Shown piece by piece: positions 9,963 to 19,113 of a DNA stretch of 64,000 bases. Made by a program: the position numbers and the translations under genes. The stretch comes from Myxococcales bacterium (GTDB taxonomy: Bacteria > Myxococcota_C > UBA6777): contig JACKEL010000010.1 in assembly GCA_020632975.1 (NCBI GenBank), positions 149,227 through 213,226 on the forward strand. Reading direction: 5' to 3'. The notes below the pieces were generated by a model. It saw nothing but the letters and a program-made list of their open reading frames with translations, ran no database searches and was not told the DNA's origin. Numbering within the stretch: the stretch's first letter is position 1; the number at the start of each line of letters is the position of its first letter.

Positions 9963-11348
9963 ATGCATCGATCCCTTTCTTTCTTGTTTTATCCCACCAA
10001 GATGGACCTCTCTTCAAGAGGATGGTTTTATCTCTCGTCTTTGTTTGTATTAAGCGGCTCTCTTTTGCTTTGGGATGCCGCCCCAAGCCTCGCAGCGCCC
10101 CCAACCTCGCGTCCCACCACGGCCACATCGCAACCGACACCTCCCCCCAAGCCTCAACCCACCTCGCAACCTGCGCCTCGCGCCGCATTTACACCTGTCC
10201 CACCTCCCCCCAAACCTGCTCACATCGTCAAACGCAACCAAGCCACCCAACGACTGATCTTTCGCGTATCGCAGCTTTTGGGCTTGCACATCCAAGACTT
10301 TGCGTTAGACCCCAAAAATCCTTGGTTGTTGGCGCACGCCCTGCTTGCGATGGGCCCTCAACAGCGACTCAGCGATGGACGCCTTGTGATGGACGTTTTG
10401 GTGGGCGAAAATCTCCAATACAAAAAGTTTGGAAAACTCAGCTTGCTTGGTTTCCCCAAAGGCCCGAAAAAACAGTACATCGAAGCTCACCCCCACCTGT
10501 TTCTACAAATCCTTAGCCAACTCAAAACGCCCTTGGATCGTAAGTTTTCGTTCAAAGGAAAGCAGATCACCTTACGCGACATCTTCAACAGTGCGCTGTA
10601 TCAGTTCCCCTACCAAGCCAAAGGCCCAGCCCTGAGTCAGATGTCTTGGTTGTTGCTTGCGATGCGTGGAAACATGCCTTCCAACTTGTGGCATTGGCGC
10701 AACGCAGAAGGAAAACAGATCAACCTTTTCCGCACAATGTGGCGCTTGTTCATCTACTTGGACCGTCTGACAGTCTTTTTGCGCACTCTACAGATGCGTG
10801 ATGTCAAAGAGATCCCCAAAAACAAACTGCGCAACCAATACATCTACAAAGAGATCTACGGTGGCTTCTATCTCTTGCGCGCGAGCCTCGCATGGTTGGA
10901 CCACCCTTTGCTGCGCCAAAGCAAGAAACTCAAGCTCCTCTCAAACGCCCAGATCGAACTTCTCTTCTATCGTTATCTTGGCGAAAGCAAGCTCTATCAA
11001 CGGATCTTCCAAGCTTCTCAGAAAAACTTAGGACAACGCTTCTTGATCTTGATGCAACAGATCCGCTTCACATCCCACTGGTTGAAGACCATCGTCGAAG
11101 CCCACAAACGCAAGCAATTCGAACTCACGAAAGCCTACAAACGCGATGTCCGCAGTGCCATTCAATTGCTCTGCGTGAGCGTATTGATCTTGGATCGCTT
11201 GGGATTCTTCCAAAAGAAACGCCTCGAACGAATGCGCGCTCTCAACGCACAAGGACGACGCTTTGTGATCGATCTCATCGCAGATGCCGCCCACGCACGC
11301 CACGCTCTCGTCATGCTCCAAACAGCACCCGATCTCTACCTCGACTAA
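9963..11348 (+). CDS. Secreted hypothetical protein with Pro-rich linker
   Basis: The product is 461 residues. It has a long signal peptide (basic start, hydrophobic stretch LSSLFVLSGSLLLW, cleavage near PSLAAPP), then a Pro/Thr/Ser-rich linker of about 40 residues (TSQPTPPPKPQPTS), then about 370 residues of mostly helical sequence. I see no known catalytic motif. ATG at 9963 was chosen because GGAG lies nine bases upstream; ATGs at 9939 and 10002 are alternatives in the same frame. The gene stands alone and converges on the MarR gene. The product is likely periplasmic or surface-exposed. Family not recognised. Confidence 0.6.
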   Translation: MHRSLSFLFYPTKMDLSSRGWFYLSSLFVLSGSLLLWDAAPSLAAPPTSRPTTATSQPTPPPKPQPTSQPAPRAAFTPVPPPPKPAHIVKRNQATQRLIFRVSQLLGLHIQDFALDPKNPWLLAHALLAMGPQQRLSDGRLVMDVLVGENLQYKKFGKLSLLGFPKGPKKQYIEAHPHLFLQILSQLKTPLDRKFSFKGKQITLRDIFNSALYQFPYQAKGPALSQMSWLLLAMRGNMPSNLWHWRNAEGKQINLFRTMWRLFIYLDRLTVFLRTLQMRDVKEIPKNKLRNQYIYKEIYGGFYLLRASLAWLDHPLLRQSKKLKLLSNAQIELLFYRYLGESKLYQRIFQASQKNLGQRFLILMQQIRFTSHWLKTIVEAHKRKQFELTKAYKRDVRSAIQLLCVSVLILDRLGFFQKKRLERMRALNAQGRRFVIDLIADAAHARHALVMLQTAPDLYLD

Positions 11349-11473
11349 ATAGCCCCTGCTTTCTCTGCCTCAACGCCCCTACTCGCCCCCCTCTCGACTC
11401 CTCCCCAAAGCCTCGAAAAGCTCCCAACACCGTGAACATCCCCGTATCTTGGGCTTTTCCCACTTTTGTGGAC

Positions 11474-11977
11474 TCAATGCGAGATCTCGCGATGTTCAAG
11501 AACCCCTAGCAATCGCACCAACAACACGCGCAGATGTTGCCAGTCCTCTTCCCCCAAAGCCTCGGCAAGCTCTCCCTCAACCTCACCCAAGACCTGCAAG
11601 CCTTCCATCAAAGCTTGTGCGCCCCCCACAAAATGGATCTTTCGTGCGCGTCGATCTTCTGGGTCCACCACCCGCTCCAAAACCCCCCAAGAAACAAGCT
11701 CCTCGACAAGCTGGCCCACCGCTTGTTTGCTCACGCCCATACGCTCCGCAAGCGTTGTTAAACGGGTGCCTTCCAAATCAATGTGCGGAAACAAAGCTGT
11801 GTGGGCAGGACGCAACCGAACCCCGACCTTCTTGCTTACACGCTCCAACCCTTCTTCGTTGACCAGCCGCGCACAACGCATCAAGACTTGCCCCACGCTT
11901 CCTCGCTTGGCATGCTCCAACTGCTCACGGGCTCCTGTTTCTTCTTTGGCCAACTTTGTCTTCTCTTGCTTCTCCAT
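11474..11977 (-). CDS. MarR-family transcriptional regulator
   Basis: The product is 167 residues. A winged helix-turn-helix sits in the middle: LTTLAERMGVSKQAVGQLVE (recognition helix region), then GVLERVVDPEDRRARKIHFV, the typical DxxDRRAK/R wing of MarR proteins. Flanking helices would form the dimer interface. ATG at 11977 has AAGGA upstream. It is divergently transcribed from the DUF4336 gene, and the 98-base gap contains a perfect inverted repeat overlapping a good promoter. By the usual MarR logic it probably represses the divergent gene and itself. The ligand is unknown. Confidence 0.88.
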   Translation of the reverse strand: MEKQEKTKLAKEETGAREQLEHAKRGSVGQVLMRCARLVNEEGLERVSKKVGVRLRPAHTALFPHIDLEGTRLTTLAERMGVSKQAVGQLVEELVSWGVLERVVDPEDRRARKIHFVGGAQALMEGLQVLGEVEGELAEALGEEDWQHLRVLLVRLLGVLEHREISH

Positions 11978-12004
11978 GCAGCTTTTCCTTTTCTTCAGCT
12001 CTCT

Positions 12005-12021
12005 CTTGACAATTAGTCAAG
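12005..12021. promoter_or_regulatory. Probable MarR operator (perfect inverted repeat)
   Basis: CTTGAC-AATTA-GTCAAG is a perfect 6-bp inverted repeat with a 5-base centre. It overlaps the -35 element of the rightward promoter and lies 28 bases upstream of the MarR start. Half-site-like sequences (CAAGTCAAG) recur at 12038-12047, so a second dimer may bind. Placement fits autorepression and repression of the divergent gene. Confidence 0.65.
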
Positions 12022-12034
12022 TACACTTTACTAA
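12006..12034 (+). promoter_or_regulatory. Sigma70-type promoter for DUF4336 gene
   Basis: TTGACA (12006-12011) is a consensus -35, followed after 17 bases by TACTAA (12029-12034) as -10. Transcription would start about 35 bases before the ATG at 12076. The operator palindrome covers the -35. Confidence 0.6.
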
Positions 12035-12075
12035 TCATCAAGTCAAGTCGTTCGTGAAAGAAGAAAGGGAAAAAG

Positions 12076-12765
12076 ATGAGCCAGTTACGTGCTTGGGTTC
12101 CAGGGATATGGTTTGCGGAGGGTGAGGTCCAGTTGATGCCGGGTGCTTATTTGAGCACACGGATGACAGTGATTCGTTTGTCCGATGGGGGTTTGTGGTT
12201 GCACTCTCCGATCGAGATCGATGATGAGCTTGCTGGCGAGCTAAAGGAACTGGGTCAAGTGCGTTACTTGGTATCTCCCAACCTCTTCCACCACCTCTAC
12301 TTGGGGACAGCCCAAAAGCGCTATCCACAAGCCAAGCTATACGCGCCTGTGGGCTTGGCAGCCAAGCGTCCAGATCTGACGATCCACGGGACTTGGAGCG
12401 ATAGCTTTGCGGGGCCTTGGGGAGACGAGATCGAGCATTTGTGTTTGGGTGGGATGCCCAAACTTCAAGAGACGATCTTTTATCATCCCAAGACAGAAAC
12501 CCTTCTCACAACGGACTTGGTATTCAACCTTCAAGACAACATCCATGGGTGGATGAGCCACATCCTCTACCGCGTGTTGGGGACCTACAAACAGTTCAAA
12601 GTGAGCCCGATCTTCACTTCTCAAATCAAAGACAAGCAGGCCTTTTCTGAGGGATGCAAAGGGCTGTTTGGGTGGGCATTTTCGCGCATCATCATGGCAC
12701 ATGGCCGTCCCATCGATCAACGTGCAGAAGAATATCTCCGAGTAGCTTTGGCGCGTTGGCTCTAA
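12076..12765 (+). CDS. DUF4336 (metallo-hydrolase-like) protein
   Basis: The product is 229 residues, resembling DUF4336 proteins, which are distant relatives of the metallo-beta-lactamase fold. Visible family-like segments are GEVQLMPGAYLSTRMTVIRL, the loop YLVSPNLFHHLYLG where the fold usually has its metal-binding His cluster, and the late MAHGRPID segment. The canonical HxHxDH motif is not complete, so hydrolase activity is uncertain. Start ATG at 12076 follows AGGGAAAAAG. It is regulated as a single gene by the divergent MarR repressor, which suggests a response to a small molecule. Confidence 0.7.
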   Translation: MSQLRAWVPGIWFAEGEVQLMPGAYLSTRMTVIRLSDGGLWLHSPIEIDDELAGELKELGQVRYLVSPNLFHHLYLGTAQKRYPQAKLYAPVGLAAKRPDLTIHGTWSDSFAGPWGDEIEHLCLGGMPKLQETIFYHPKTETLLTTDLVFNLQDNIHGWMSHILYRVLGTYKQFKVSPIFTSQIKDKQAFSEGCKGLFGWAFSRIIMAHGRPIDQRAEEYLRVALARWL

Positions 12766-12875
12766 GAAACCCTCCTTTTTTCTTCCCCCCGATCTTCATC
12801 TCCCCCGCAAACGACCGTATCAAAACAAATTGAGAGCATCTTTCCCTAAGAAAGACATAAGGCATTACCAAGCAT

Positions 12876-12909
12876 TTTGAACAAGAGTTCTATACAAACT
12901 CTATTCAAA
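12876..12909. repeat. Long imperfect inverted repeat upstream of the TPR/ParA/Roadblock operon
   Basis: TTTGAACAAGAGTT and AACTCTATTCAAA face each other across a 7-base centre (CTATACA). The arms pair along nearly their full length with one bulge. It lies about 90 bases upstream of the operon's first gene in a 236-base gap with no other feature. It could be a regulator site or an RNA hairpin; there is no T-tract, so a terminator is unlikely. Confidence 0.4.
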
Positions 12910-13001
12910 CCACCTTTGCGGGCCTAGAGCTTAACCACAAAGCAAGAGACAGGCTTGCAAGGGATCTATAGAACGTATAGGATGAATGGCTCCTCAAGGA
13001 T

Positions 13002-15116
13002 TTGATCAACATTGGCACCTTGGACTCCACAAATACAACCCTACAACTTCGCCAACGGGTACGACTCTTGAGCAGATCAACGCGAGAACTACAAATCGAC
13101 GCCTACATCAATCAAGCGCGTCTTCATGCGAGCCGCGGAGAGCAAGAAAAGGCTCTCTACTACTGGGGTCTTGTCATACAAGTTGATCCAGAGAATCCAC
13201 AAGCACGTGCGTACTTCCAACAGCTTGGGACATCAAGTCGTTTGGACGCCGTGAGAACATCAGCACCCAATGAACGCTGGAATACATCTGCCCCACCTCC
13301 TTGGCATGAAGATTACCGAGGGGGCGCCCCTCGTTCGCCCTACCCTCACTCTCAAACGCCTCCGCCTCTCCTTCCGCTCGAAGAAGCTCGACTCAAAGGG
13401 CTACAAGATGTGGAAAACTCTTGGCAGGCTTCTGAGCTTGAGTTGCCCATGGAATACGAGGACTCTCCCAACAACCAAGCAGACTTCCTGAGTCCTTACT
13501 CACGTCCCTCACCACTCTCTCGCTCTGCGGCGGAGTGGCTGGCCACGGTTTCTGATGCAGAGGAAGAAGGCCAAACCATCATCGCCCCTGCGCGTTCGGC
13601 CCTCAATGAAGTCTTGCGCAGTTCGATGGAGGCATTGCCACCATTGGAACCTAGCGCGCTTTATCACGAGTTGCCCCCAGCCTTTGCGGAACCTGAGATC
13701 ACGACCGCTCGACCAGTCGCGCCTCCTCAAGTCAACGAGCGCCCGATCACACGCCCTCCGACCATGCCTCCGCTCTCGCAGCCCCCTTCCCAACCTCCTC
13801 CCTCCAGAACGCCGTCCAAGCCGCCACCTTCGCGCCCTTTGACGCAACCACCCGCCCCAGGAACACCCACGGGGCAATCGCGTTCTTCGATCAATCTTCC
13901 TCGTGCATCTCGGACATCTGCGCCCCAACAGGCAGACGAGATGTTGGCCCGTGCCTTGGCGATGGCACTGTCCAAAGAACAAAAGACCTCGACAGGTGGC
14001 TCCAAAGCCAACCTACCCACCACACGCGAAACGCGCTCTTCTGCTCATTGGTCGCGCACACAGTCTTCCCCACAGCAACGAACCAAGCCCCCAACCCCAA
14101 GCCCTTCGGCAACACCTTCTCAAAACCGCTTGGCTGCTGCGATGTCGTCCCAACAACGACTGTCTTCCGCAAGAGCCACAGCCCCCAACACAGGCTCGGC
14201 TTCCAATTGGAAAGCAAGCCGTTCGCAAAACAAACTTGTCTCCGCGACTCCAGCTCCCGCCCAACTGACCGACGAAAACCAAAAGAAGTTGGAAGCACTT
14301 GTGCGGGCCCTTGATAGCGCGCTGCGAACAGAAGCCTCAGAACCCGCCGCGCCAAAAGAACCCGAACTCATGAATGCGGATTCTTCCAAAGGCACGTCGT
14401 CTTTGGAAGATGACTTCGCAGCAGAAGCGCTCACAGGCCAATTCCCTGTCCTCAAGGTCGCGCCTCCTTCTGAAGAAGAGCCTGCCTACATCCCTCCCAA
14501 CCCATCTCCAGCGAAAAGCACCGAGGGAGACTCCGCAGAGCAGGCCAAGATCTCGGGCAAAGCGATCAACCAAGCCGCAGAACGACTCACCGCTGAACTA
14601 CGCGCAAGTCTTGCTTTTTTTAGCACGGATGAGTTGGAAAAAGGCCAAGAAGATCCTGAGTCGATGATCAACGAGATCCTTGATATCATCGCAGGGCACG
14701 AGCAAAAAAGTCTCTCCCAAGAAACCTTGACCGCGATCCTTGATCAAACGCTGCAAAATCTCCAAGGCCCCCAGTACGACTACGCTTCCGTGGATAGCAA
14801 CTTCACGCCTGCGGGCCTTGAGTCGATGTCGGCTTCTCAAGTCCAGCTCCATGCAGTCACACCGCCCTTGCCTGCGAAACCCGAAGAAAAAGAACTCGCC
14901 CCTCGCGCTCCCCAAGCCGCACCTGTGAGTGCTGCTCCTTCGGCAAGCAACGAGGATGAAGAAGCCTTTGAAGAACTGTTTAAACAAGCCATGACCACGT
15001 ATCTACGGCGACAATACAAACAGGCGCTCTCGCTCTTTGAGGAGTGCTTGCGCCTGCGTCCGGACGATCAACGAACACTCTACAATGTCGAGCGCTTACG
15101 AAAACGCGTCACCTGA
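13002..15116 (+). CDS. TPR protein with long Pro-rich disordered centre
   Basis: The product is 704 residues. An N-terminal TPR-like unit (ARLHASRGEQEKALYYWGLV, residues about 28-60) and a C-terminal TPR (RQYKQALSLFEECLRLRPDD, about 665-700) flank roughly 550 residues of low-complexity, Pro/Ser/Ala-rich sequence including PPSRTPSKPPPS. The start is a TTG with AAGGA very close; no ATG or GTG is available in this frame after the stop at 12978, so the exact start is uncertain. It is the first gene of a plus-strand operon with ParA, Roadblock and V4R proteins. A tethering or adaptor role is inferred from the architecture. Confidence 0.7.
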   Translation: MINIGTLDSTNTTLQLRQRVRLLSRSTRELQIDAYINQARLHASRGEQEKALYYWGLVIQVDPENPQARAYFQQLGTSSRLDAVRTSAPNERWNTSAPPPWHEDYRGGAPRSPYPHSQTPPPLLPLEEARLKGLQDVENSWQASELELPMEYEDSPNNQADFLSPYSRPSPLSRSAAEWLATVSDAEEEGQTIIAPARSALNEVLRSSMEALPPLEPSALYHELPPAFAEPEITTARPVAPPQVNERPITRPPTMPPLSQPPSQPPPSRTPSKPPPSRPLTQPPAPGTPTGQSRSSINLPRASRTSAPQQADEMLARALAMALSKEQKTSTGGSKANLPTTRETRSSAHWSRTQSSPQQRTKPPTPSPSATPSQNRLAAAMSSQQRLSSARATAPNTGSASNWKASRSQNKLVSATPAPAQLTDENQKKLEALVRALDSALRTEASEPAAPKEPELMNADSSKGTSSLEDDFAAEALTGQFPVLKVAPPSEEEPAYIPPNPSPAKSTEGDSAEQAKISGKAINQAAERLTAELRASLAFFSTDELEKGQEDPESMINEILDIIAGHEQKSLSQETLTAILDQTLQNLQGPQYDYASVDSNFTPAGLESMSASQVQLHAVTPPLPAKPEEKELAPRAPQAAPVSAAPSASNEDEEAFEELFKQAMTTYLRRQYKQALSLFEECLRLRPDDQRTLYNVERLRKRVT

Positions 15117-15184
15117 TCTCTCGGCTCGTTCACGTCGTATCCTGATCTAGTCCTTCAACTTCGTTACCTACAGAGGAAAGAACA

Positions 15185-15991
15185 TTGAGAGCGCTGGTAG
15201 TAGCAAGCCCCAAAGGTGGAGATGGCAAAACAACCTTGTCCCTCAACCTTGCTTTTGCACTCGCACGAAGAGGCTGGCGTATCCTTTTGATCGAAGTCGA
15301 TTCCCAAGGATCTCTGGGCTCCTCCCTCTCTGCCAAGCTACAACGTGCCCCTGGACTTGTGGGGATGACTCTCCACAACCATCCACTCGAACGCGCGCGC
15401 ATCGTCACGCGTCAAGTGGGCCTCCACCTTTTGCCTGTAGGCGCTTTGCCCCGCCAAAACAGCGCACTTTGGCGTAGCGTCATGGTCCAACAACAAGGTC
15501 TGCTCCAAGTCCTTGAACAAGCCCGCGCAGAGTACGACCTCTGTATCCTCGATACCCCCGCAGGACTGGGCGAACTCAGCCTCGCAGCGATGCGCGCAGC
15601 CAATGCCCTCTTGAGCCCGATCCAAGCGGAGCCTTTGGCCTTGCGCTGTTTTCCCCAACTTCTTGAACAGCTCCATTGGTTGCGTTCAGAAGACTATGCC
15701 ATCGAACTTACGGGCATGATCGTCACAATGTGGCAAGCTGAAAGCGCGATCTCTTCAGCGTCTCTTCACGAGATACGACAGCGTTTCCCCTCACATGTGC
15801 TGTTTCGCACCCATATCCCACGCGACCAAGCTTTCCTTGAGGCCAGCGCTGTCGGTTCACCTCTCGGGCTCATGCCCTCCAATTTCCAGCCATTGGCCTT
15901 GCTCTTTGAACAACTCGCCATCGAGTTGGAAGACCGACTCTCCTTGGTAGAACAGCCTGTTCTAGGAGAACGGATGCCCCTCGTGGATTAA
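15185..15991 (+). CDS. ParA/MinD-type P-loop ATPase
   Basis: The product is 268 residues. The deviant Walker A motif KGGDGKTTLS near residue 11 carries the signature lysine of the ParA/MinD/Mrp superfamily. IEVDSQGSLG follows in place of the usual DxDPQG, and CILDTPAG is the Walker B/A' region. Such ATPases dimerise on ATP and position plasmids, chromosomes or protein clusters. There is no adjacent ParB or parS site, so a role in protein-complex positioning is more likely than DNA segregation. The TTG start is preceded by GAGGAAAG at good spacing. It follows the TPR gene by 68 bases and precedes two Roadblock genes. Confidence 0.85.
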   Translation: MRALVVASPKGGDGKTTLSLNLAFALARRGWRILLIEVDSQGSLGSSLSAKLQRAPGLVGMTLHNHPLERARIVTRQVGLHLLPVGALPRQNSALWRSVMVQQQGLLQVLEQARAEYDLCILDTPAGLGELSLAAMRAANALLSPIQAEPLALRCFPQLLEQLHWLRSEDYAIELTGMIVTMWQAESAISSASLHEIRQRFPSHVLFRTHIPRDQAFLEASAVGSPLGLMPSNFQPLALLFEQLAIELEDRLSLVEQPVLGERMPLVD

Positions 15992-16093
15992 TTCTGACAC
16001 AAAGAGAAGACCTTCTCTATTCTCTAGGGCTTGTCCACTGCCCTTTTGTTGCTTGCTGTGAACCTGTTGTATCCGACTGCATCGGAGCTTTTT

Positions 16094-17149
16094 ATGAACA
16101 AGCCTTCTCTCCTGTGGATCGAACAAACACGTCTTGACGCCCTCTTTGAGCAGGTAAGTCCTTCTCATGCGCGTGCAAACAATTCGATGCTCCATCTCCC
16201 TTACCAAGAAGCGCTTTTGTTTGACCAAGAACCTCCCCCCAACAAACCTGTTTCTCCGCCAGCACTTAGCTATGCCCCCTCTTTGCCCCCACCTCCGTTC
16301 AAGACATCGACGTCGATTCGACAACCGACCTTCAACGACGCGACCTCTGAGCCATCCTTGGAGTTTGAGCTTCCTTCAAGTACACACCAGCTTTCTTTGT
16401 CGCCCCAAACTCCGCCAGCTCCGCTCTCTCTGCGCTCGGATGACCCGATGCTGATCCAACGTGCGGAAGAGATCGCCGCGCGCTTCATGCCTTTTAGAAG
16501 CCTCAAGGCCCCACCGCCAAGCTACCACCCGCTCCACGCCACAACGCGTCTGTCTTCGTTGGAAGCCCTGAGCCCACGTGAGCCTGTGCCTGTGGGATAC
16601 CTCACCGATCTTATCGATCCTGTCGAGAACTTGATCGACGAAGAGATCCTTTGGAACCTTCCCGAAGAGAGCAATTTCACGGCTCCTGCGCGCTTGCCGC
16701 TTGCGCCCATCGCGCCTCTTTGGATGCCCCCTCCTGCTCCTGAAAGAACGCCACCCATCTTTTTGGAAGCGGATCGTCTCGACAAAGCTTTCGAGCGTTT
16801 TGTCGAGTGGTTGTTGCCTTCTACGGGCGCTTACCTGGCTTTTCTTTGTGACGAAGACGGACTCCCCCTCGCAAGCGCTGATGCCTCAGAAGAAGCGATG
16901 TCATGGGGACCCATGCTGTACCAACAGATCATGGCTATCCGTTCGGCCTTTCCTGAACAAAATCAAAAGCATCTCGCCGCGCGCGCTGTGTGTTTGCAGC
17001 TCGATTCTCAATATGCGCTTAGCCTCTTTTGGATCCAAACCCCGCTAGGCCCAATGACTTTAGGTCTTGTTCGTCCCGATCCCATCGAAGATATCACGCT
17101 TTGCCCGTTTTTGGGTGCTTTGCAAGAGACCATTGCCCGTTTCGCCTAA
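16094..17149 (+). CDS. Roadblock/LC7-domain protein with disordered N-terminus
   Basis: The product is 351 residues. The first 225 are Pro/Ser-rich and look disordered. The last 123 (about 229-351) look like a Roadblock/LC7 fold: an amphipathic helix LDKAFERFVEWLL, beta strand AYLAFLCDEDGLPLAS, a helix, then two strands with a hairpin (YALSLFWIQTPLGPMTLGLV) and a final helix. Bacterial members such as MglB regulate small Ras-like GTPases in cell polarity. ATG at 16094 was chosen because GGAG lies six bases upstream; the frame opens earlier at a TTG (16031) that lacks a site. It is separated by 19 bases from a second Roadblock gene. No GTPase gene is in the window. Confidence 0.7.
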   Translation: MNKPSLLWIEQTRLDALFEQVSPSHARANNSMLHLPYQEALLFDQEPPPNKPVSPPALSYAPSLPPPPFKTSTSIRQPTFNDATSEPSLEFELPSSTHQLSLSPQTPPAPLSLRSDDPMLIQRAEEIAARFMPFRSLKAPPPSYHPLHATTRLSSLEALSPREPVPVGYLTDLIDPVENLIDEEILWNLPEESNFTAPARLPLAPIAPLWMPPPAPERTPPIFLEADRLDKAFERFVEWLLPSTGAYLAFLCDEDGLPLASADASEEAMSWGPMLYQQIMAIRSAFPEQNQKHLAARAVCLQLDSQYALSLFWIQTPLGPMTLGLVRPDPIEDITLCPFLGALQETIARFA

Positions 17150-17168
17150 TTAGAAGGAGAGTGTACGG

Positions 17169-17768
17169 ATGCAGATCCTCAACCTTCCCGCAGCAGCCGA
17201 AGGCGTCCCCGCGCTCCAAGGCATCTTCGTGATCACGATGCCTGACTGCCTGCTGTTCGACTCTTATGTCCTCCCCGTTCTCCAAGAAGCCTCAGAAGAG
17301 CTTTCTGCTCTCTTTGGAGAACTCATCCGCAACAATCGAGAAGTTCTTCGCCTGATGGGTTCTTGGTCTTCAGAACTCCAAATCACCGTGGAATCGAGCG
17401 ATCGACTCCTTCACCTTCGTGAACTACGCGAAGACTTCTTGCTTGTCTTTGCTTTCGAAGCAAGCCTTCCCATCGGGATGGCGAGACTTTTTGGCCGACG
17501 CATCAGCGAAACCCTTCAATTCCAACTCGAAGGCTTCCAAGAAGGTTCTCTCGAAGAAGAAGCCGAAGAAAGCCCGCGTGCTGCAAGGATCCTTGAGTTC
17601 TTGCAACGTTACGCACCAGACCCACACGCCTCTATGATGCGACTCGCGCTACGTACAGGGATCCCAATGGAACACCTTGAAGCACCCGCATCACTCAGTC
17701 CGCAAGCTCTCGCCAAAGTTGAAGAGGCGGTCTGTGACATCCTTGGTATCGACCAACTCAACGTTTAA
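17169..17768 (+). CDS. Roadblock/LC7-like protein
   Basis: The product is 199 residues. The N-terminal 120 residues show the Roadblock pattern: VPALQGIFVITMPDCLLFDS (strand-turn-strand, where the family usually reads GxxxxxxxxxDGlxias), a central helix, then DRLLHLRELREDFLLVFAFE and a closing helix. The last 75 residues, after an acidic linker, form a separate helical tail. Start ATG at 17169 has AAGGAGAG upstream. It is co-transcribed with the preceding Roadblock gene and the V4R gene, and a heterodimer of the two Roadblock proteins is plausible. Domain call moderately sure; function inferred. Confidence 0.62.
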   Translation: MQILNLPAAAEGVPALQGIFVITMPDCLLFDSYVLPVLQEASEELSALFGELIRNNREVLRLMGSWSSELQITVESSDRLLHLRELREDFLLVFAFEASLPIGMARLFGRRISETLQFQLEGFQEGSLEEEAEESPRAARILEFLQRYAPDPHASMMRLALRTGIPMEHLEAPASLSPQALAKVEEAVCDILGIDQLNV

Positions 17769-17807
17769 TCCCACAAGATGCCCAGACTGGCTCAACAAGG
17801 TAAGCCC

Positions 17808-19082
17808 ATGACTATACAAATTAAGAAAGAAGAACTTTTCTCTTTCCTTCCCGAACACGCGTTCTCGTTCTTTGCGGATACACCCGTGGTGTACCACTGT
17901 CACCACTACAACCTTTGGCTTGATCAAACCATCGACGACGCACTTGGCTCCCGAGAAAGCGTTGCCTTGCGAACACGCTGTGCTCACGAGGCTTTTTACC
18001 ATTACCTCGCCCAACTTATACCACGCACAGGCGCGGAAACCCCCGCTGAAAAGCTCAAAGTGGCTGAGTTGATCTTTGGGGCGATGGGACACGGCACCTT
18101 GCGTTTGCATACCCAAGCCCAAGGTGGACTCGCGACAGGCGACTTTCTCCACTACGGTTTCACTTGGAAAGAAAAGTATGGTGAAAAAGTCCGTCGACGC
18201 CACACCGCAGATGCGGTCGCTGCAGGTTGTGCGGTCGCTGCCACAGAGATCGCTTACGATCTCCCCATGGGAACCCTCGACGTTGCGGAAGAAACCTGTG
18301 TGGCGCTTGGTGCCCCCCAGTGTCGCTTTCAGATCGAAGGTGCCAAACAACCCATGCCACCTTCCCGACCTGTCGGGAAAAAAGAAACCCAACGCCTGCT
18401 TGGAGACAGCTTCACTGGAAAGTACGAAGACCAGATCCACGCCATCGCAACAGGGCTTCGAAACTTCCTTGGCACCATCAACAGCGATGAACGCGGTCTT
18501 GTCCAAGGCTTTGGCGTCTTTGTCACACTGCACTTGGCCTCGTACTACAACAGCATCTCCTACAACGCCCTTTACAACATCGAGCGCACCGCGCCCCAGT
18601 CCTTCCGCGTGATGGAAGAGTTGTTGATCGAAGCAGGCCATCAATGCGGCTTCAACACCTTTGGCGGCATCATCGGCTCCCCTGAGTGGGAAGGTTTGGC
18701 GGGGGCGCCGACAGGCGATCCTCTTGAGATCTTGATCGGGTGTTGTGCCATCGGACGCGCCCTTGGCTTCGGTCAATGGACCATCCAAGACTATACGCCT
18801 GAGAAATACTTTGTGCTTCGTAGCCCTGGGACTTACGAAAGCACCTATCACGTGACGCGCCATGGTCTCGCATCTTCGGGACGTTGCTACCTCCACCAAG
18901 GTGGTACGCTCGCGATGGTTCAGCTTGCCCACCGCGTCAACTGGCGTGATAAGCCACAGTTTACCCCCGAACTCTACAGCAGCCTCTTCCGTGGCCAAGC
19001 TCAGTGGCGCACAGAAGAAACCCACTGTGTTTCCAAAGGCGATGATTACTGCGAGATCGTGGTAGAGCGCACAGGTAACTAA
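17808..19082 (+). CDS. Double V4R-domain protein
   Basis: The product is 424 residues. Two regions end in the signature of V4R (4-vinyl-reductase) domains: EETCVALGAPQCRFQIE (about residues 164-180) and EETHCVSKGDDYCEIVVE at the C-terminus. In this family paired Cys residues lie near the end of an alpha/beta fold. V4R domains bind small hydrophobic ligands or act as protein-interaction modules and are related to the Bet3 subunits of the eukaryotic TRAPP complex. The ATG at 17808 has AAGG seven bases upstream; the ATG at 17778 has none. The gene sits 39 bases after a Roadblock gene. A 474-codon antisense frame over it is a shadow. Confidence 0.7.
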   Translation: MTIQIKKEELFSFLPEHAFSFFADTPVVYHCHHYNLWLDQTIDDALGSRESVALRTRCAHEAFYHYLAQLIPRTGAETPAEKLKVAELIFGAMGHGTLRLHTQAQGGLATGDFLHYGFTWKEKYGEKVRRRHTADAVAAGCAVAATEIAYDLPMGTLDVAEETCVALGAPQCRFQIEGAKQPMPPSRPVGKKETQRLLGDSFTGKYEDQIHAIATGLRNFLGTINSDERGLVQGFGVFVTLHLASYYNSISYNALYNIERTAPQSFRVMEELLIEAGHQCGFNTFGGIIGSPEWEGLAGAPTGDPLEILIGCCAIGRALGFGQWTIQDYTPEKYFVLRSPGTYESTYHVTRHGLASSGRCYLHQGGTLAMVQLAHRVNWRDKPQFTPELYSSLFRGQAQWRTEETHCVSKGDDYCEIVVERTGN

Positions 19083-19113
19083 TCCCCAAAGCCCCAGTGT
19101 ACGGAGGGATGCC

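Noticed and set aside
15185..15991. Chromosome-partition ParA
   Set aside because: No ParB gene or parS site is seen; the neighbours are Roadblock and V4R genes.
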